From Puccinellia tenuiflora (Eukaryota > Streptophyta > Magnoliopsida > Poales > Poaceae): DNA of 64,000 nucleotides. The position numbers were made by a program, and so were the translations under genes. The stretch is from assembly GCA_012064385.1 (NCBI GenBank), contig QRDG01000413.1, forward strand, positions 62,001-126,000, given 5' to 3'. A model generated the notes under the pieces. The model was given only the letters and a program-made list of their open reading frames with translations. It ran no database searches and had not been told where the DNA came from. This document shows positions 10,291 to 19,908 of this stretch, one piece after another. The first letter of the stretch is position 1. The number at the start of each line of letters is the position of its first letter.

Positions 10291-10674
10291 ATGTCCATGT
10301 TGGACCAGAGGGGCGATGTGCGGGACTGGGCTCCACCGGGCTGGCACTGGGAGGTGCTACCTTCCGGGACACGCAGCTTGGTGAGGAATACGGGTGACAT
10401 CGTCGACCCGGATCTTCTGTGGTGGCCGTCGCGTGGGCCACGCTCGGTGCAGAGGGAGCCGGCCCCCGAGGAGGAGGTACGTCGCCGTATCAGGGAGGAG
10501 GATGAGCATGTCCGTCGCTACATGTATCTATTGGATAGGCAGTATGATAGTAGGTGGTCGTTTCTTCAGAGGGTTCCTTCTCACGTGAGCTATGACCCTG
10601 TGAGGGTTCCTTCTCTTTGGATGCGCAGTGCCGGCGGCTCAGCACCCCGCGGCTCAGGAACCGGTCGAAGTTAG
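10291..10674 (+). CDS. small ORF A in the CACTA element, unrecognised
   Basis: 127 residues from the ATG at 10291, the first ATG downstream of the TATA-bearing leader. The protein starts MSMLDQRGDVRDWAPPGWHW and is rich in Trp, Arg and Pro. Its central charged stretch (EEEVRRRIREEDEHVRRY) is probably helical. I recognise no domain. It resembles ORF B only in general composition and the opening PPG motif. The 3' sequence GTCGAAGTTAGTTTCAGAGT overlaps its stop and recurs after ORF B, so the two are probably diverged duplicates, with the stop of A in what is 3' UTR in B. It could be a captured host fragment or a CACTA accessory protein. Confidence 0.5.
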   Translation: MSMLDQRGDVRDWAPPGWHWEVLPSGTRSLVRNTGDIVDPDLLWWPSRGPRSVQREPAPEEEVRRRIREEDEHVRRYMYLLDRQYDSRWSFLQRVPSHVSYDPVRVPSLWMRSAGGSAPRGSGTGRS

Positions 10675-10843
10675 TTTCAGAGTCTGTGATCGCCATTGCA
10701 GTTCTCTTGCCTGATGAAGATTGTCCATGGCTACGGCGTAATCAGAAGAAAGGGACACACACGAAGAAACAAGTGAACACTAGATAGGGATGTTGTTGGT
10801 GATGTGTAATAATTAATGTATTAAACCTTTTATCAAATCCACA
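10675..10843. other. 3' region of ORF A
   Basis: The first 50 bases match the region after ORF B (12590-12632). No coding sequence was found. It leads into hairpin 2. Confidence 0.5.
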
Positions 10844-10926
10844 CGGTTTCCCCGTCATACAGCCCAACGGTGGCTCGTGAGTGCCTGCATATCAAATGCA
10901 CCGTTGGGCTGTATGACGGGAATCCG
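10844..10926. repeat. hairpin 2: 22-bp perfect arms extended to about 27 bp, 26-nt loop
   Basis: CCCGTCATACAGCCCAACGG plus TG (10851-10872) is exactly complementary to 10899-10920. A few more pairs follow outward after one bulged C. The loop GCTCGTGAGTGCCTGCATAT plus CAAATG is nearly the same as the loop of hairpin 1, so the two are homologous, yet their arms differ and still pair. It lies 170 bp after ORF A, matching the position of hairpin 1 after TNP2. Confidence 0.85.
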
Positions 10927-11029
10927 AATGATTTGCATATAGGGTCATGTGGCTGATCCAACACTGGTTTTTCCCATCCGGAAGCTTGCGCATCCGTCTC
11001 GCGTCGTCGTGAGCAGCAAATCGACCTTC

Positions 11030-11129
11030 GATCCAAGCAGCCGCAAGACATCTCTCATGATCTAACGACCGTCCCAAAAAGTGTTGGGAATGTTGTAGAT
11101 CATGAGAGAGCCTTGCAGCTGCTTGGATC
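11030..11129. repeat. hairpin 3: inverted repeat with about 33-bp arms
   Basis: GATCCAAGCAGCCGCAAGAC and TCTCTCATGATCT (11030-11063) pair with AGATCATGAGAGAGCCTTGC and AGCTGCTTGGATC (11097-11129), with about four mismatches. The loop is 33 nt. Its sequence is unrelated to hairpins 1 and 2. Confidence 0.8.
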
Positions 11130-11148
11130 CGACCGAGGGGCATGGCTA

Positions 11149-11992
11149 CCACTTCCACCACCACCACTCCCACCTCCTCGGCAATTCATCATTGTGTCAC
11201 CCTAATCCAGTGGTTGGATTCAACCTACCCGAGGGCTTGTGTTAGGGAACATGCCAGCGGGTAGGCTAAATCCAACCATTGGGTTCGGTGGCAAAGGTAG
11301 ACGCTCGTTGTGTGCCGTTTCGCTGCAGGGACGTCGCTATTTATAGGCGTGTGCTTCTGATCCAACGGCTCACAAGCGCTCTAAAGAAACACACCCCTGA
11401 TCCAACGGCTCACAAGCGCTTGAAAGAAACACACGATCCGTGTGCTTCTTTAGTCCCGGTTGGTAACACGAACCGGGACCAAAGGCCCTGATCCAACAGC
11501 TCACAAGCGCTCGAAGGAAACACACGATCCGTGTGCTTCTGATCCAACGGCTCACAAGCGCTCTAAAGAAACACACCCCTGATCCAACGGCTCACAAGCG
11601 CTTGAAAGAAACACACGATCCGTGTGCTTCTTTAGTCCCGGTTGGTAACACGAACCGGGACCAAAGGCCCTGATCCAACAGCTCACAAGCGCTTGAAAGA
11701 AACACACGATCCGTGTGCTTCTGATCCAACGGCTCACAAGCGCTCTAAAGAAACACACCCCTGATCCAACAGCTCACAAGCGCTTGAAAGAAACACACGA
11801 TCCGTGTGCACACGATCCAACAGCTCACAAGCACTCGAAAGAAACACAACTCTGATCCAACGGCTCACAAGCGCTCGAAGGAAACACACGATCCGTGTGC
11901 TTCTTCCACCGCTTTCCGCCTTCGTCTTCCCGCAATTTCTCACTATATATATATCACATCTAAACTCATATCTGCAACCTCATCACTCTTCC
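11149..11992 (+). repeat. duplicated cassette copy B with 182-bp tandem repeats
   Basis: Homologous to 9425-10245. It contains a tandem array whose unit starts (GATCCAACGGCTCACAAGCG then CTCTAAAG) fall at 11359, 11541 and 11723, an exact 182-bp period. The first two units each contain a subterminal-type CCCGGTTGGTAACACGAACC motif. It ends in the promoter of ORF B. Confidence 0.85.
11930..11992 (+). promoter_or_regulatory. promoter and leader of small ORF B
   Basis: CACTATATATATATCACATC gives a TATA box at about 11944-11953, followed by a leader of about 40 bases ending at the ATG. The segment is nearly identical to the one before ORF A, minus an insertion of about 25 bases. Confidence 0.5.
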
Positions 11993-12532
11993 ATGGCTTC
12001 CACCGTACTAACCTACCGTCAGGCGGAGGAGCTTTCCGCCTCGAACTACCCCTGCCCGCCCGGCTACCGCGTCCCCGCCGGCTGGAGGCTGAGCGCCGGA
12101 GGCGTGCCGGTCCCTCCTCTCCCTCAAGGTGTGGCGCGCCGGGCGGCCATCACGAACCACTACTACCTCGAGCTCACACCGGAGCAGCGGATGGATCCGT
12201 GCTGGCATCCCGACTACCGCCCGACTTGGGAAGCCTTCTTCATCAATCGGCGTGAGAGGGCGCTCGCCAGGTACGAGGGGGATGGCCCTCCTCCTTCGGA
12301 CTTCAACGAGGCCGGCCGTCAGCTGTGGTGGGCTGGCCGGACTCTCCAGGGCGTTATGAACTACATCATGGCTGGCGATAACCCCCGCCTACGCTACCCT
12401 AACATGCAGTCCGGGGGTGCTCACCCGTCGAGGTTCGAGCCACGAGCGCCGTATGAGTACGATGACAGCGACGACGACGATGACGGCGACTACGAGTACG
12501 AGTATTATAGGCCTAGGCAGGAGTATGACTAA
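11993..12532 (+). CDS. small ORF B in the CACTA element, unrecognised acidic-tailed protein
   Basis: 179 residues from the ATG at 11993, in a good context (TTCCATGGC). The N-terminus is MASTVLTYRQAEELSASNYP, then a Pro/Gly-rich stretch (CPPGYRVPAGWRL). A middle part rich in aromatic residues and arginine follows (HYYLELTPEQRMDPCWHPDY). The tail is a run of Asp and Tyr from about residue 152. The frame is GC-rich and uninterrupted, unlike the AT-rich DNA that follows. I know no family for it; acidic tails occur in nuclear and chromatin proteins, but that is only a hint. It shares promoter and 3' sequence with ORF A. Whether it helps transposition or is captured host sequence cannot be told from this window. 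Confidence 0.55.
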   Translation: MASTVLTYRQAEELSASNYPCPPGYRVPAGWRLSAGGVPVPPLPQGVARRAAITNHYYLELTPEQRMDPCWHPDYRPTWEAFFINRRERALARYEGDGPPPSDFNEAGRQLWWAGRTLQGVMNYIMAGDNPRLRYPNMQSGGAHPSRFEPRAPYEYDDSDDDDDGDYEYEYYRPRQEYD

Positions 12533-13159
12533 GATTGTTAGGACAACTGATCCACTGTTGTCATTCTGTACCGTATCAAATACACCGTCGAAGTTAGTTT
12601 CAGAGTATGTGATCACCATTCCAGTTCTCTTTTATGAGATCCACTGTTGTCATTCTGTACCGTATCCGGTCGATTACCTGAAGGATCCACTGTTGCCATT
12701 ATGTACTGTTTAGTGAGATATGAATTAAATCAATAGATATGAATTAATTCAATATATATAAATTAATTCAATAGATATAAATTAAATAAATAGATAGATT
12801 ACATTTTTATCAACAATTTGATATATTATGTGCATTTTTCTGATAAACAGATCAAAAGATATTGAATTTATAAGTTCAATGAATTAATTAAGTTCACATT
12901 CCAAAAAATTTACTTAAATGAATTCACCTCTAATCTTAAAAAAATGACAAAATGGTTAATAGTTTGTATAGATAGAATAATTATTATAGAAAACAGAAAA
13001 TGGTTTTGAATTATTTATTCAAATTTAAACACTTTTCATGTTGAAAGTCTTTTCAAATTCGAAACCATTTGAAATTCATATTCAAACACCTTAATAAGAA
13101 TAAAAAAGGCGGGAACAACATTCAGAACTGAAAAGTTTGAAATAAAATTGAATTTTCAG
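12533..13159. other. ORF B 3' region and AT-rich spacer
   Basis: The first about 160 bases contain two copies of ATCCACTGTTGTCATTCTGT and remnants of the hairpin-flanking module (CCGTATCCGGTCGATTACCT, ATCAAATACACCGTCG). The rest is very AT-rich, with repeated GATATGAATTAA-type phrases, and has no genes. Confidence 0.5.
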
Positions 13160-13350
13160 GGCATTGGTCCCGGTTCATGCCACGAACCGGGACCAAAGGG
13201 TATTTTCACGCGCCTTTTCGGTGCCGGACCTTTCGTCCCGGTTGGTGGCATGAACCGGGACGAAAGGTTAGGCCTTTGGTCCCGGTTGGTGCCACCAACC
13301 GGGACGAAAGACCCTTTGGTCCCGGTTGGTGCCACCAACCGGGACGAAAG
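13160..13350. repeat. internal subterminal-type inverted repeats before the second CACTA gene
   Basis: Four units of CCCGGTTGGTGCCACCAACC or CCCGGTTCATGCCACGAACC type, each flanked by TTTGGT or TTTCGT. They match the element's end repeats although they lie about 8 kb from the left end and 6.5 kb from the right end. They sit just upstream of the leader of the second gene. Confidence 0.85.
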
Positions 13351-13354
13351 GTCT

Positions 13355-13675
13355 TTGCCTTTTAAATCTGGCCGCCTCTTCTTCTCCCCCAACTGCTTCT
13401 CATTTTCGCTAAGGACCAGCGCGCGAACCGACCCGACGCCGTCAGGCTGCCCAAATCCGCCGCCGGCCTCCACGCGCCCGCCGCCGGCGGCCTCCACTCG
13501 ACGCCGTGACGCCGTGACGCCGTCCCCGACTCCGGCTGCCGCCGTGACGCCGTCCCCGACTCCCGCGCCGCCTCCGCTCCTCGCGCGGCCTCCGCTCTCG
13601 CGCCGTCCCCGACTCCCGCGCCGCCTCTGCTCCCACCGTCGTCCTGCTTCCTCCCCGTCGCCGATCTGCGCCAGG
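13355..13675 (+). other. probable promoter and GC-rich leader exon of the second CACTA gene
   Basis: TTTTAAATC near 13349 could act as a TATA box. A very C-rich leader follows and ends in CGCCAGG|GTGAGC, a strong donor at 13676. The first acceptor that makes sense is TTTTGCAG just before the ATG at 15389. The frames open through this segment (proline/arginine-rich) are probably not translated. Confidence 0.5.
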
Positions 13676-15383
13676 GTGAGCACCACCGCCGTCTCCGGCC
13701 CTTTCTCCGTTTCCCCCTTGCTCTCGGCGGTCGCCGTCATGCACTGCAACCGAGAGCGCCATGGTCGAGCACCTGCACGGGCTCGAGCCCGTGCACGCAC
13801 TGCACCTGCTCCACGCCCCTGCACTTGCACCTCACCTGCACGCACGCCTCCTGCAGCTCGCACACAAACATCACACGAAGAAGCCGCTGCTCCCCTGCTC
13901 CGTGCCCCTGCTCCCCTATGTCACACAAATTTTGTCAACAAATACAAATTTTATGTCACACAAATTATACCATTGGATTTATAAGTTGTCCTATATGTTC
14001 TGAGTAGCGATCTCTAACTTTATTGTTTTAGTTAGTTAGTAGTTTAAATTAGTTAGTTTTAGTTAGTTAAAAAATTCAATGATAGTTTTAGTTAGTTAGT
14101 AGTTTAAATTAGTTAGTAATTTAAAATTTTGAATTTGCTGCTGCTTTTAGGGTTAGTAATTTAGTTAGTTAGTTTTAGTTAGTAATTTAAATTAGTTAGT
14201 AGTTTAAATTAGTTAGTAATTTAAAATGTTGAATTTGCTGCTGCTTTTAGGGTTAGTAATTTAGTTAGTTAGTTTTAGTTAGTAATTTAAATTAGTTAGT
14301 AGTTTAAATTAGTTAGTAATTTAAAATGTTGAATTTGCTGCAGCTTTTAGGGTTAGTAATTTAGTTAGTTAGTTTTAGTTAGTAATTTAAATTAGTTAGT
14401 AGTTTAAATTAGTTAGTAATTTAAATTGTTGAATTTGCTACTCCTTTTAGGGTTAGTAATTTAGTTAGTTAGTTTTAGTTAGTTAGTTTAGTTAGTAATT
14501 TAGCAAAGCAATGTTATTTGATGATTGTGTTAGCAAAGTTAGAAATCAAAATTAATACTCCATAATTAGTTGCAATATTATTGTTAAGAACTATTTGTTA
14601 CTCCATAGTTAGTTAGTTTTAGTTAGTAATTTAAATTAGTTAGTAGTTTAAATTAGTTAGTAATTTAAATTAGTTAGTAGTATAAATTAGGTGTGTAGTT
14701 TAGGTACATTTTTGTGTTGTTTTTGTAGTGTAGGAAATTTAGTGGTAGGTAATTTAGTGTTAGAAATTTAGTGTTAGGAATTTAGTGTTAGGAAATTTAG
14801 TGTTAGAAATGTTATTAGAAAAATTTGCAATTGATTTGTGATATGTGACAGCGGTTAGTGTATGGTTATTTTCAATAGCATATGTGACAGTCTACAATAT
14901 TATTTGCAATTGATCTGTGATATGTGACAGCGGTTAGTGTATATAAAGTATCCGATGATAATTGCAAAATTGATCTGTGATGATTTTTATTTAGTGGATC
15001 ATCCTCGCATATGTAATATTTAGCTAGTGCAAATTTCAGTGATGTAGCGATGTTGATTTTTATTTAGTGATGTAAATTGAAGTCAAAACTCGACAAACCA
15101 CGAATGTGCTAAGTGTTTCATTTTTGTGAGGAGTGATTTACCGCGACATTTTTACCGTGTTGCGGGGGATGAAATCGATGAGCTAGGTCATCGACGATTT
15201 AGTCACCTAAGTGCCGACGATGAGCATAAATCACACATGTTCATAAAAATGTATCACCATGACGACGCTTAGAAACAACAGGCGCAGCAACGCGCGCCTT
15301 TCCTTGTAGTACCATTCTATCCCTACAAGTTTTCTGAACGACACGGCAGAGACGGCTCCGAAAATAACTTTCGTATTTTGCAG
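13676..15383 (+). other. leader intron of the second CACTA gene
   Basis: About 1.7 kb between the donor at 13676 and the TTTTGCAG acceptor before the ATG at 15389. It holds the 100-bp tandem array and shorter repeats (GATATGTGACAGCGGTTAGT near 14842 and 14919). No coding sequence was found. Confidence 0.5.
14020..14515. repeat. 100-bp tandem repeats built on GTTAGTTAGT
   Basis: GAATTTGCTGCTGCTTTTAG or close variants start at 14131, 14231, 14331 and 14431, exactly 100 bp apart. The rest of each unit consists of TTAGTTAGT and TAATTTAAATTAG phrases. A degenerate extension occurs at 14600-14690. Confidence 0.9.
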
Positions 15384-15388
15384 AAACT

Positions 15389-18300
15389 ATGGAACCACAC
15401 GGCAGAGATGAAATTGAGGAAAATATCCTCGAGGATATAATCTGCGGCGATGATGAAACAAGTCACTTTCTGAACGACTCCGGTGAGGGGGATGAGTCTC
15501 TCAACGCCTGGAAAGAGGCCGAACTCGGCATCTCCGATGAGGGAGAAGCCGACAAGGCAGAAGCCGGCGGCTCCGGTGCAACATTGATTATTACAAACTC
15601 CGACGAGGTGCATATATATATTTATATTAATTAATTTAGCCTCTGTTGTCCATATACACATATTAACAGTCTTTCTTCTTTTAGCCATCCGGATCGAGCA
15701 AATCCTCTGTGAGGACGAAACGAGGCCCAACCAAAAAGTTGCAGGACAATGTCCGCTACAGGATCGAAGAAGTCGGTGCAGACGGCGAACCCATTGCTCC
15801 AATTGATGTTAGACAAAAATTTGTGAAGCAATGCGGTGTTATTGTTAGGGACTACGTCCCGATCACCATCCGAGAATGGAATAAGCCAAGGGATCCTAAA
15901 GTTAGCTATATCGGCCCCGAAGGCAAAAGACGCCTTTTTCAAAAGGTCATGGTTAATTTCACATTGCCGTTGCCAGAGGTGGATCCAGAGGAGGGGGAGC
16001 CAGATGAGGAGGAGATGGATGCCCGAAAAAAAGCTCTAGTAGATAAAGTCAAGGCGTGGGCTCTTAAGAAGATGGCCGAGCTATTCAACAAATTTAAGAA
16101 CAGATTGTACACCGACTTCATCTTGAAAGATAAAACTCCGGATTTCGATCGCGGGTATGAGAAGATAAGAGACTACTGGGAAGATTTTGTGAATTACAAG
16201 AAATCAGAGGAAGCTCAGTTAAAGTCTGCAGTAAACAAGGCAAATGCTGCTAAAAAGAAGTACCACCATACTATGGGGGCTGCTGGCTACGCCTGTTCCA
16301 TGCCTAAGTGGGACAAACTTGAGGCCGACCTGCTGGCTAAAGGGATCGTTCCAGAGCCTATAAAAGAAGGATGGACCGAACGGACAAGAAATTGGTTTTA
16401 CGGGCATGGGGGCACATTGGACGCAGAAGGAAAGTGCATATATACCAGAAGACACAAGGATAATCCCCTACTACCCATCGAAGAAATTAGGAAAGCATAC
16501 AAGGATGTTGAAGAGGGACGGTTCCGTCCCGATAGAGACGATGACGAGCTTTCACGCGCCATTGGGAATAAAGAACATGAGGGACGAACACGAGGCACCA
16601 AAGGCTCCAAGCCGTGGAAACATGGGTTTCCCGTGGAAAGGAAAATATTTCCCGATAAAAGTCATCAGAGGAGAAAGGAAAGGGAGGCAAGGGAAGCAAT
16701 CGCTGCTGCAGACCGGCTGCGTAATATAGAAGAAACAATTAAGCGGCAGCAGGATCAAATGAAGCGGCAGCAGGATCAAATTAACGAACTTAGCCAGCAA
16801 GGCACTGCCGGCCTATCTCAGCAGCACGTTGTAGAAGCTGCAGTCGATGCTACCGACCCATCATATCGGAAAAGCAGCGTGGCTTCGAGCATGGTCCCGG
16901 CACGTGATGATGATGCACTGACGACGGATGCTCTTCGTCGCTACCCAGTGGATGATATCACGGAGAGCACACCTTGTGAGCTACATGTGAAAGTGTTCAA
17001 CATAACCATGAAGGTGGCGGTCGGCTATGCCGTACCAATTGGACCTACACCAACTTTCCATTGCTCCCCGGTTCCTCATGGCTACGCTATTGTCGGGGTC
17101 GATGAAGTTAGTAAAGGATTTGAGGAGCTGAAGCTGGAACACCCTGCAGGTGAAGATGGGGAGGTGGTTGAACTTGGAGAAGCCAAGAAAGGGACTATTC
17201 TATGGCCAAAGGAATTCATCGTGCTTCCAAACTGGCTGCCTCCGCCGCCTCACCACTCTCCACCGCCTCCGCCGCCTCACCACTCTCCACCGCCTCCGCC
17301 GCCTCACCACTCTCCACCGCCGCCGCCTCACCACTCTCCACCGCGCCTCAGGCACCGTCTCCGCCGCCTCACCACTCTCCACCGCCGCCGCCTCAGGCGC
17401 CGTCTCCGCCGCCTCACCAGTCTCCAGAGCAGCCGTCTTCGCCGCCGCGTCAGTCGTCTCCGCCGCCGCGTAAGTCTTCTCCGGCGCCACGTGTGGGTAC
17501 TCTGGGGTTTGATAAAAACCGATCACCGAAACGTTCAAGGTCACCCCTCCCAAAAGTACCTCATAAGAATCTTGCCAAGAGACCTTATGACTATACGGTG
17601 GAGGAAAATAAGGCGATCGCAAAAGGGGAAACGGATAAGTGGTTTGCTAACTTGAAGGCAAAGAAGGCGAAAGCAACAGAGTTCCCCGACACCCCAGAAG
17701 AACATGCCGCTGTCGTGAAAATGCTGAAAAATCTAGCCCAACCCCCGCCAAAGCTGACACCAGACTATGACCGCTCTATTCTCAAGTCGGTTCGGGCAAA
17801 TAAACAGCGGTCGAAGAGTATTAGTGCAAGCCGGAAGACAGTTCCCCAGCTAGGAGAACAGCAAAAACAATCGTGCCCCCCGCTCAAAGTGTTTTCCGAT
17901 ACCAAGGTGGGGTCGAGCAAACCTGCGGTCGGCATCGATCCTGAGTTTGTTGCAATGTACGGAGAAGTAGCCGCTGCTCACGGCTTGTCTATTGCTCAGT
18001 ACTTAGACCAATTACAATTCCACGAAATTCCTAGAGTTCCAAAATACCAATACCGGCACGGGCATCCTCTCGTCAAATCTCATGTCAAAGATCTACCAAC
18101 AAAAATGCGAAGATTGCATAGTTGGTACATGGCAGCCTCAAAGAAAGGGGAAAATTGGATCTACGTGGGATATAAGAACGAGCATTACGGGCATGGAGAT
18201 GACCATGTAATGATTGAATTTTGTGAATTATTTCAGTTATACCAACAAGAAGCCCTTGACAAAGCTATCATCAGCGCCTATTGTCTGTAAGTATTATTTC

Positions 18301-19333
18301 TGTAGTTAAGTCTCTACCTAGCTCACCTCGTTCATTGCATTTATAATTATCTTACTTATCACTATATTAATTATGCAGAATGAAGATTCTCGAATGCAAA
18401 AGAGGACAAATCTATGACATTGGGTTCGTTGATCCAAATACCGTTCATGAAAACAGTCTCCTTGATTTTTACGACGATACCGAGAATAACTTGGTAAATG
18501 CGTTACGGTTCAACGAAATCAAAAGAGAAATATTATTTCCTTACAACTTCAAGTAAGTGTTACTGTCTTCTACATATTTTATTTCGCTTAATTTCTCGAT
18601 GTTAAGTGTATAATTGATGACTTATGCGTGCGCAGCTTCCACTTTATTCTGCTAATCATTATGCCTGACAAAGGAGTAGTACAAGTCATGGACTCCTTAC
18701 ATAAACCCCTTGAGAAGTGGGCGGACATGCAGGAATGCCTCCAGAGGTAATTTCAATCATTATGGCATTATCGGCAACTTTCCGTTCATTTACTGATAGC
18801 AAGTAATTAATATATAACTCCTTTATTCATTTTCTTTGCCGGGCAGGGCTTGGAAACGATTCACCGCCAGGGCTAGGGGTGAATGGGCGGAGGAGCTTAC
18901 ATTTAAACCAATAAATGTAAGTACTACTATCTAGATCCGCGCATCTCTTTGATTCTAGTTCAATATCATTACCATTCTTCATTATTATTTTGATTGAACT
19001 CTGTTCCCGTAAAGTGTTTGAGCCAGGGAAGTGGGAATCATTTATGTGGATACTACGTCTGCGAGTTCATTCGTCAGACCTGCTGTGAGAAGGGCAGAAT
19101 CTTAGAACAACTTCAAGTGCGTATACAATATTCATAATCTTAGTTTATTGCCATCAATTCTGTTTACTTTCATTCATATATATTGACCCTTTTTTAATTA
19201 GATCGAACGGTTGCGGGATGGCCTTCTACCACACGATCGCATACGAGCAATTCAAGAGGAAATTGCCGGATTCTTACTTGCAGAGGTCCTAGATCCGAAA
19301 GGAGAATACTACTGTAAGGTTGAAATTAAATAG
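15389..19333 (+). pseudogene. second CACTA gene (Ptta/En/Spm-type protein with Ulp1-like C-terminus), one frameshift
   Basis: Proposed exons: 15389-15607, 15685-18286, 18379-18552, 18636-18746, 18847-18916, 19015-19116 and 19202-19333; all introns have GT-AG ends and keep phase. The N-terminal part is acidic. A region typical of plant En/Spm second proteins follows (AAKKKYHHTMGAAGYA, MPKWDKLEADLLAKG, NWFYGHGG). Next come a Gln-rich coiled segment and a long proline/histidine-rich repeat (17230-17480). The C-terminal exons resemble C48 (Ulp1-like) peptidases: FHFILLIIMPDKGVVQVMDS supplies the His and Asp region and GNHLCGYYVCEFIRQ the catalytic Cys. The frame shifts by one base near 17342 inside the proline repeat, where a C seems lost from CCACCGCCGCC. 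Such proteins accompany TNP2 in large CACTA elements; a role in binding the subterminal repeats is assumed. Confidence 0.8.
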
Positions 19334-19630
19334 TGAGAGTGTAAAAGAGATGTATATATGTAGGACGACGAATGAGATGTGTGTAATATATATATTCGTG
19401 GCGATGATGTGTAATAGTGGTTCCTCTTATTTAACTAGTAGTGCCATTTTTGTAGTTCTAAGAAATATTTAATTTAAGTTTTTTAAACATGCATGCATTT
19501 TTCATAATCAAATAGGTCTTATTTTTCTGAACATTTTGGTATTTTATTCATATTTTTATGAATTATAGAATAATCATTATTTATTTTATAAATTTAAACA
19601 ATTTTCTGAAATTTTTGGAAAAAGTAAAAT
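19334..19630. other. 3' UTR and AT-rich spacer inside the CACTA element
   Basis: AT-rich, with no coding sequence. It lies between the stop of the second gene and the right subterminal repeats. Confidence 0.5.
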
Positions 19631-19637
19631 CTGACGG

Positions 19638-19892
19638 GACAATAGTCCCGGTTCGTATTACGAACCGGGACGGAAGCCCTGGGGCTTTCGTCCCGGTTCG
19701 TAATACGAACCGGGACGAAAGCCTCCGCCCCTGCTGCCTGTGGCCGGGCCACGTGCCCCCCCCCCCCCCCCCATTCGTCCCGGTTGGTGTCCCAACCGGG
19801 ACGAGCATTCGTCCCGATTGAATTGTCCCGGTTGGGGAACCGGGACCAATGGCCCAAACCAACCGGGACAAAAGGCTATTTTTCTACTAGTG
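19638..19892. repeat. right subterminal repeats and TIR of the CACTA element
   Basis: Units of CCCGGTTCGTATTACGAACC, CCCGGTTCGTAATACGAACC and CCCGGTTGGTGTCCCAACCG are followed by the terminal TATTTTTCTACTAGTG. A run of 17 C residues (19756-19772) interrupts the array. Confidence 0.9.
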
Positions 19893-19908
19893 TTAGACTC
19901 CATTCGCT

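Larger units (their letters stand above)
5251..19892 (+). mobile_element. complete CACTA (En/Spm) transposon, 14.6 kb
   Basis: The left end CACTAGTAGAAAAACA (5251-5266) and the right end TATTTTTCTACTAGTG (19877-19892) are inverted copies with one mismatch. TTA flanks both sides (5248-5250 and 19893-19895), the 3-bp TSD of this superfamily. Subterminal arrays of inverted CCCGGTT...AACCGGGA units follow each end. Inside are a TNP2 transposase gene, two small ORFs in duplicated cassettes and a second multi-exon gene. The TNP2 frame is intact; the second gene has a frameshift. Confidence 0.95.

Noticed and set aside
9780..11943. Several minus-strand frames with the repeated motif MCFFRALVSRWIRS
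   Set aside because: They are translations of the 182-bp tandem units and cassette repeats, not separate genes.
13430..13984. Proline/arginine-rich frames on both strands in the CACTA element
   Set aside because: They are caused by C-rich leader sequence; the segment is better explained as an untranslated exon with a donor at 13676.
14020..14515. Regular 100-bp array as a possible CRISPR
   Set aside because: The whole unit is repeated with no unique spacers, in a plant transposon intron.
17200..17622. Minus-strand arginine-rich frame opposite the proline repeat
   Set aside because: It is the antisense of the CCGCCTCACCACTCTCCACC repeats in the second CACTA gene.
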